Positions 59,993-64,000 of a DNA stretch of 64,000 nt are shown here, one piece after another. The notes under the pieces were generated by a model. It was not told where the DNA came from and ran no database searches. It saw only the letters and a program-made list of their open reading frames with translations. Positions within the stretch are counted from its first letter, which is position 1; each line of letters starts with the position of its first letter. Source of the stretch: JAJPKK01 sp963802745 (GTDB lineage: Bacteria > Pseudomonadota > Alphaproteobacteria > Rhizobiales > Xanthobacteraceae); contig CAWDKL010000062.1 of assembly GCA_963802745.1 (NCBI GenBank), positions 16,805 to 80,804 of the forward strand. The letters are read 5' to 3'. The translations under genes and the position numbers were made by a program.

Positions 59993-61877
59993 TCAGCTTT
60001 GCGGTATCGTCGGCGGTCGCGCGCGGCGGGTCTGGGCGGCGAGGCGGATCGGCGCATTGGCGGCACCGAAGCCGCGATAGCCGCGGCGCTCCACGATCTC
60101 GAAGAAGAAGCGCTCCATGAAAGTGGCGGTATAGATCTGCAGGTATTCGGCGGCGCCATCGCGATCATAGAGAATATTGTGCGCCCGATATTGTGCGATC
60201 CGGTCCGGTGCCAGGTCGGTGCGGGCTTCGAGATCGTCATAATAGTTTTCGGGGATCCGCAGCAAGTCCACGCCGTTTGCTTCCAGGCGTGCCACCGTCG
60301 CCATGATGTCGTCCGTGGCCAGCGCGATGTGCTGCACGCCGGAGCCGAACGCTTCGTCGAGAAAGCGCGAGGATTGGGTGCGCGCCGATTGCGAGGCATT
60401 GAGGGCTATGCGGAGCGCACCATCCGCGGACTGCACCACCAGGCTTTTGACCAGCCCGCCGGGATCGAGCACATCCTGCTCCGGCGTTTTCGTCAGCTCC
60501 AAGAGCGACGTGTAGAACAGCACCCAGGTCAGCATCTCCTCGTAATGCATGGATTGGGAGATGTGGTCGACCGCCGTGAGCCCGGCATCCGCGGCGCTCC
60601 TCGCCGGTGGGCTTGAACTCGATATCCCAGACGCGGCCAAGCTCGCTCTTGGAATCGATGAAATAAACCAGGCTGCCGCCGAGCCCGCGCACCGCCGGAA
60701 TTTCGAGTTCGCCGGGCCCGACCGCCTGACGGAACGGCCGGTCGAGCAGCTGTTCGGCACGCGCCAGGGTCGCCGCCGCATCATCGACCTGCAGACCGAT
60801 GGCGCAAACCGCGGTCCCGTGGGTGATATGGAACGCGTGGGCGAACCCCTCGGTTTCGGTATTGACCACGATGTTGATTCCGCCCTGCGACCAGCGGGTG
60901 ACGGCCTTCGATTTGTGCAGGCCCGCGCGCGCGAAGCCGAGCCCGCGCAACAGCGCCTCGAAGGCCGGCGCATCGTTCTCGCTCATGGCGAATTCGATGA
61001 ATGCGGTGCCGCGGCATTGCGACCGCGGCGGCAGCAGGACGATGTCCGGGTTGGCTTGCCCGGTGCGCCGGCGCAGCTGGTCAAGCAGGAACAGGAGCGA
61101 GCGCTTGCCGTCCACCGCCACGCCGCGGGCTGAACCGGCGCGGAACTGATCGTTGAAAATTTCGAGCGAGGTGAGGCCGTCGAATCCGGTCGACTGCAGC
61201 GCCGTCATGAAATCGATGAGCGGCAAATCGCCCTGGCCGGGGAAATTGCGGAAGTGCCGGCTCCACGACAGGGTATCCATGTCGAGGAGCGGCGCATCGG
61301 CAAGCTGCACCAGAAAGATGCGGTCGCGTGGAATGTTGGCGATCGGATTGAGATCGGTCTTGCGCGCGAAGATATGGAACGTATCGAGCACGAGCCCGAC
61401 CGCCGGATGTTCGGCGCGCCGCACCACCTCCCAGGCATCGCGGTAGTCGGCGATATGGCGGCCCCAGGCGAGCGCCTCGAAGCCGACGCGCACGCCATGG
61501 CGTGCGGCCAGGTCGCCGAGCGCATGAAAGTCGGCCGCCGCACGGTCGATGCCGCCGAGGCTCTGCGGCGAGACGTTGGAACACACCAGCAGCAGATCGC
61601 AGCCGAGCTCGTTCATGAGCGCGAACTTGCGCTCCGCACGGGCGAGACAGCGCGCGCGGCTCTCCGGCGGCATTCCCTCGAAATCGCGGAACGGCTGGAA
61701 GGTGATGATCTCAAGGCCGAGGTCGGCTACCCGCCGGCGCACATCCGCGGGCGTCCCGTCGAACGACAGGAGATCGTTTTCGAAGATCTCCACGCCCCGG
61801 AATCCGGCTGCCGCGATGGCTTCCAGCTTCTCGGCGAGACCACCGCTGAGCGAGACGGTCGCGATCGACAACTTCAT
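59993..61877 (-). CDS. quiC: QuiC-type 3-dehydroshikimate dehydratase (sugar-isomerase/VOC fusion), frameshifted
   Basis: The start ATG at 61877 follows GGGAG. Residues 1-280 are a xylose-isomerase-like TIM barrel (SIATVSLSGGLAEKLEAIAA, VGFEALAWGRHIADYRDAWE, VGLVLDTFHIFARK, SLEIFNDQFRAG). Residues about 300-620 are an HPPD-like VOC domain (MSENDAPAFEALLRGLGFAR, then LGGSLVYFIDSKSELGRVWD). At about 60600 the frame breaks after KPTGEE and resumes AADAGLTAVDHISQSMHYEE, GSGVQHIALATDDIMATVAR and FMERFFFEIVERRGYRGFGA. The family converts 3-dehydroshikimate to protocatechuate in quinate/shikimate catabolism, with a metal ion. The end at 59993 may instead be 59967 if one more base is wrong. An error is likelier than loss. 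Confidence 0.85.
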
Positions 61878-62024
61878 GGGTGTTTCACTCCCAGCGGAAC
61901 GGATGACAAGGTTGTCATCGCATAGAATAGTCATAAATTCAAAAGCATGCGGGATATGACAAATTTATATAAACTAAAAACTATGTGCATTCGTCGCCGA
62001 AGAGCGATAGTTTTTTTCCACGCT

Positions 62025-62053
62025 GGTTATGCGTCCGGAAACTCGCATAAACC
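62025..62053 (+). promoter_or_regulatory. Leader hairpin upstream of a small exported protein gene
   Basis: GGTTATGCG (62025-62033) and CGCATAAACC (62044-62053) pair as a stem with one bulged base and a ten-base loop. It lies 22 bases before the ATG at 62076, next to the ribosome-binding site GAGGGAAA. It might modulate translation or protect the mRNA. AT-rich promoter-like DNA (TTTATATAAAC, 61963-61975 region) lies further upstream. Confidence 0.4.
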
Positions 62054-62075
62054 GCGACCAAAGAGGGAAATAAAC

Positions 62076-62327
62076 ATGCAGAAGTTGACCATCACGGCAG
62101 CCGTCGCTTTCGGAGTGTTGCTGGCGATCGCACCCGCACAGGCGGATCATGGGGCCGGCACCGTAACGCACAAGGGCAATCTGTGCTACAACCATACGAA
62201 GGGCGCAGACGACCGCGAGAACAGCTTCGGCTACTGGTCGGAATGCCCGCATGGCGCCAATACCAACACTTCAGCCACGAGCACCCGCCACAGGAACCGG
62301 CATTCGGCCGCCAACACGGCGCAGTGA
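62076..62327 (+). CDS. Small exported protein of unknown function
   Basis: The product has 83 residues from the ATG at 62076 (GAGGGAAA upstream). MQKLTITAAVAFGVLLAIAP followed by AQA is a clear signal peptide. The mature part (DHGAGTVTHKGNLCYNHTKG, then DDRENSFGYWSECPHGAN) contains two cysteines likely to pair and is rich in His, Asn and Thr. Such small exported proteins are frequent in Bradyrhizobium-like genomes, but have no assigned function. A leader hairpin lies just upstream. Confidence 0.6.
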   Translation: MQKLTITAAVAFGVLLAIAPAQADHGAGTVTHKGNLCYNHTKGADDRENSFGYWSECPHGANTNTSATSTRHRNRHSAANTAQ

Positions 62328-62510
62328 ATACCTGGCTTGGAACGCGCGTTCGAGCACTGAGCACCGAGTGCCACGGGGAAACCGTGGCGCTCGCCATGGT
62401 GGTGGCGATTTCGCCATTCTGGGATCGGTTGCATCCACCGTGCAACCAAAGGCAGTCAAGAGTTTAAATTTCTCGGTCTCTGATTTCGTAAATTTTTCCT
62501 AAATTTTTTA

Positions 62511-64000
62511 TCATAGTTTAATCGATGTGATAAACTTTGCCTGATAAACGCCGGCGTCCCGCAGCGCCGCCACGATGCGGTCGGGCGTCAGCGGCATTTC
62601 GGCAAACCGCACGCCGAACTCCGTCAACGCATCCTCGATCGCCGATATGATCGCGGCCGGCGCGGGAATCGTGCCGCCTTCGCCGGCGCCCTTGACGCCG
62701 AGCGGATTGAGCGGGTTCGGGGTCTCCACATGCTCGATCGCGCAGGCCGGCACCTCGGGTGCTGCGGGTAACAAATAGTCCGCGAAACTGGTGGTCAGCG
62801 GCTGTCCGCCGGCATCGTATTTCATGAACTCGAACAGCGCATTGCCGATGCCGTGGGCGACGCCCCCTTGCACCTGGCCATCGACGATCATCGGATTGAT
62901 GATGTTGCCGCTGTCATGGGCGACCACATAGTTGAGGATCGTCACGCCGCCGGTGAGCGGATCGACCTCGACCTCGGCCACGTGGGTGCCGTTGCAGTAG
63001 GAAGCTTGGGACGGAGTGAAATAGGCGGTGTGTTCGAGACCCGGCGTCTGACCGGCCGCGAACGAAAAGCCAGGCATCCCCTGGGCGAGGCGCGCAAGCT
63101 CCCCGAAGCTCAGGGTCGGCTTGTTGCCGCCGCGGGCTGTCGCATGTCCATCCTCGACGTCGATCTCCGCCTCCGGCACGCCCAGTGTACGCGCCGCCAG
63201 TGCCACCACCTGCGCCTTGACGGTGTCCCCCGCCATCATGGCGGAATTCCCTGCATTGATCGCCTGCCGGCTCGCAAAGGCGCCGACACCCTGGCTGATC
63301 GCATTGGTGTCGCCGGCGGTGACCAGGATATCGGCCATCGCGCAGCCGAGCCGGTCGGCGACGATCTGCGCCAGCATCGTGGGGGTGCCCTGGCCTTGGG
63401 TGGTGGCGCCGGTCGCGACCGCGACCTTGCCGCTCGGCAGGATGCGCACCGTCACGCCCTCGAACGGCCCAAGGCCCGTCCCTTCGACATAATTTGCAAT
63501 GCCGATGCCGATGAACCGCCCGGCCGCGCGGGCACGTGCCTGCCGCGCGCGGAACCCCGCATAGTCCGCCATCGCCATGGCCCGGCGCTGGCTTTTGGGA
63601 AAATCCCCGCTCGCATAGACCAGCGGCTTGCCGTCGCGAAACACCAGCCCGACGCTGTAGGGCATGCGCTCCGGACCGATTATGTTGCGCCGGCGCACTT
63701 CCGCGCGATCGAGCTCAAGTTCGTGGGCGATGCGGTCCATCAGCCGCTCCATGGCGAACACCGCCTGCGGCCGGCCGGCGCCGCGCACCACCGTGGTCGG
63801 CACCCGATTGGTGAGCACGACCTTGGTCTCGAACCGGAACGCCGGCACCACGTAGGGGCCGGGGAACGTGGTCGCCGCGATATAGGGCGCGATGATGCCC
63901 CAGGGCAGGTAGGCGCCGTTGTCGTGGATCATGCTGCCGCGCAGCGCCAGTATCCGGCCATCACGATCGACCGCGATGGCGACGCTCCAATACTGGTCGC
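62511..64000 (-). CDS. CoxL-type molybdenum hydroxylase large subunit, 5' end beyond window
   Basis: The minus strand is open from the right edge to a stop at 62511, giving about 495 residues of the C-terminal two thirds. VALTNRVPTTVVRGAGRPQA, then VFAMERLMDRIAHELE, holds the active-site loop (RGAGRP, of the form II/aldehyde-oxidase type). Cofactor-binding blocks are ATTQGQGTPTMLAQIVADRL, SQGVGAFASRQAINAGNSAM and GVKGAGEGGTIPAPAAIISA with the catalytic Glu. It is the second such subunit in the window, distinct from that at 44283 (AYRSSGRPEV). Small and medium subunit genes are not visible here and could lie beyond the right edge. Confidence 0.92.
   Translation of the reverse strand, partial: DQYWSVAIAVDRDGRILALRGSMIHDNGAYLPWGIIAPYIAATTFPGPYVVPAFRFETKVVLTNRVPTTVVRGAGRPQAVFAMERLMDRIAHELELDRAEVRRRNIIGPERMPYSVGLVFRDGKPLVYASGDFPKSQRRAMAMADYAGFRARQARARAAGRFIGIGIANYVEGTGLGPFEGVTVRILPSGKVAVATGATTQGQGTPTMLAQIVADRLGCAMADILVTAGDTNAISQGVGAFASRQAINAGNSAMMAGDTVKAQVVALAARTLGVPEAEIDVEDGHATARGGNKPTLSFGELARLAQGMPGFSFAAGQTPGLEHTAYFTPSQASYCNGTHVAEVEVDPLTGGVTILNYVVAHDSGNIINPMIVDGQVQGGVAHGIGNALFEFMKYDAGGQPLTTSFADYLLPAAPEVPACAIEHVETPNPLNPLGVKGAGEGGTIPAPAAIISAIEDALTEFGVRFAEMPLTPDRIVAALRDAGVYQAKFITSIKL

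Noticed and set aside
1..64000. Phage, conjugative or IS-encoded genes that would define an island
   Set aside because: No integrase, transposase, relaxase or phage structural gene was recognised on either strand. The repeats are of the short palindromic type.

Overview
The window is GC-rich, densely coded DNA from an alphaproteobacterium, most likely order Hyphomicrobiales (Bradyrhizobium/Xanthobacteraceae-like). The support is the topA - rnr - DUF983 gene order, an NdvA/ChvA-type glucan exporter, several tripartite-tricarboxylate (Bug) binding proteins, stand-alone CoxL-type molybdoenzyme subunits, and families of short palindromic intergenic repeats. No rRNA, tRNA, CRISPR array, transposase or phage gene was recognised. 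Both ends cut genes: a cytochrome c on the left and a CoxL-type subunit on the right.

Layout. 0-5 kb: a secreted cytochrome c divergent from a secreted NHL-repeat protein, an MNT nucleotidyltransferase with a decayed HEPN partner, a transglutaminase-like protein and a HigBA-type toxin-antitoxin pair. 4.5-13.3 kb: two exported metallo-beta-lactamase-fold proteins, a cytidylate-kinase-like/BON fusion, a tandem array of nested palindromes, an NMT1-like binding protein and fumarase FumC. 13.6-26 kb: a Bug-protein remnant, an NdvA-like exporter, an AraC regulator divergent from a beta-keto acid cleavage enzyme, then a catabolic-looking run (VOC protein, alpha/beta esterase, quinoprotein with cytochrome c domain, CMD-family protein, membrane protein, LLM flavin monooxygenase, Bug receptor). 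26-30 kb: an amino-acid/amide-type ABC binding protein and a large NHL-repeat protein flanked by an intact DUF983 gene and a fragment of a DUF983 paralogue. 30-36 kb: the housekeeping block topA - rnr - DUF983, with a Phd/VapBC module lodged between topA and rnr.

36-49 kb: a decayed HlyD adaptor followed by an intact SEL1-repeat protein, a nitroreductase, a Uma2 protein, two tandem DHA2 drug exporters, an orphan CoxL-type subunit and an ABC permease/ATPase pair. 49-64 kb: a pentapeptide-repeat protein, TonB, a BioC-like methyltransferase, a cytochrome b561/sulfite-oxidase-fold pair, a site-2-protease-like protein without its zinc motif, a cytochrome c, a Bug receptor, a third metallo-hydrolase, a lone PhaR DNA-binding domain, a QuiC-type 3-dehydroshikimate dehydratase and a second CoxL-type subunit.

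The genes suggest a metabolically versatile soil or water heterotroph taking up organic acids and aromatic-type compounds and passing periplasmic electrons to c-type cytochromes. An overriding feature is that about eight otherwise well-conserved genes (including rnr and quiC) are split by one to three single-base indels, often next to short homopolymers. These probably reflect indel errors in the sequence, and they should be separated from genuinely decayed loci (HEPN, VapC, HlyD, the Bug fragment and the DUF983 fragment). I found no clear defence or otherwise wholly new system. The most unusual items are the nested-palindrome repeats, the kinase-like/BON fusion, the HExxH-less protease homologue and the HlyD-less SEL1 protein.
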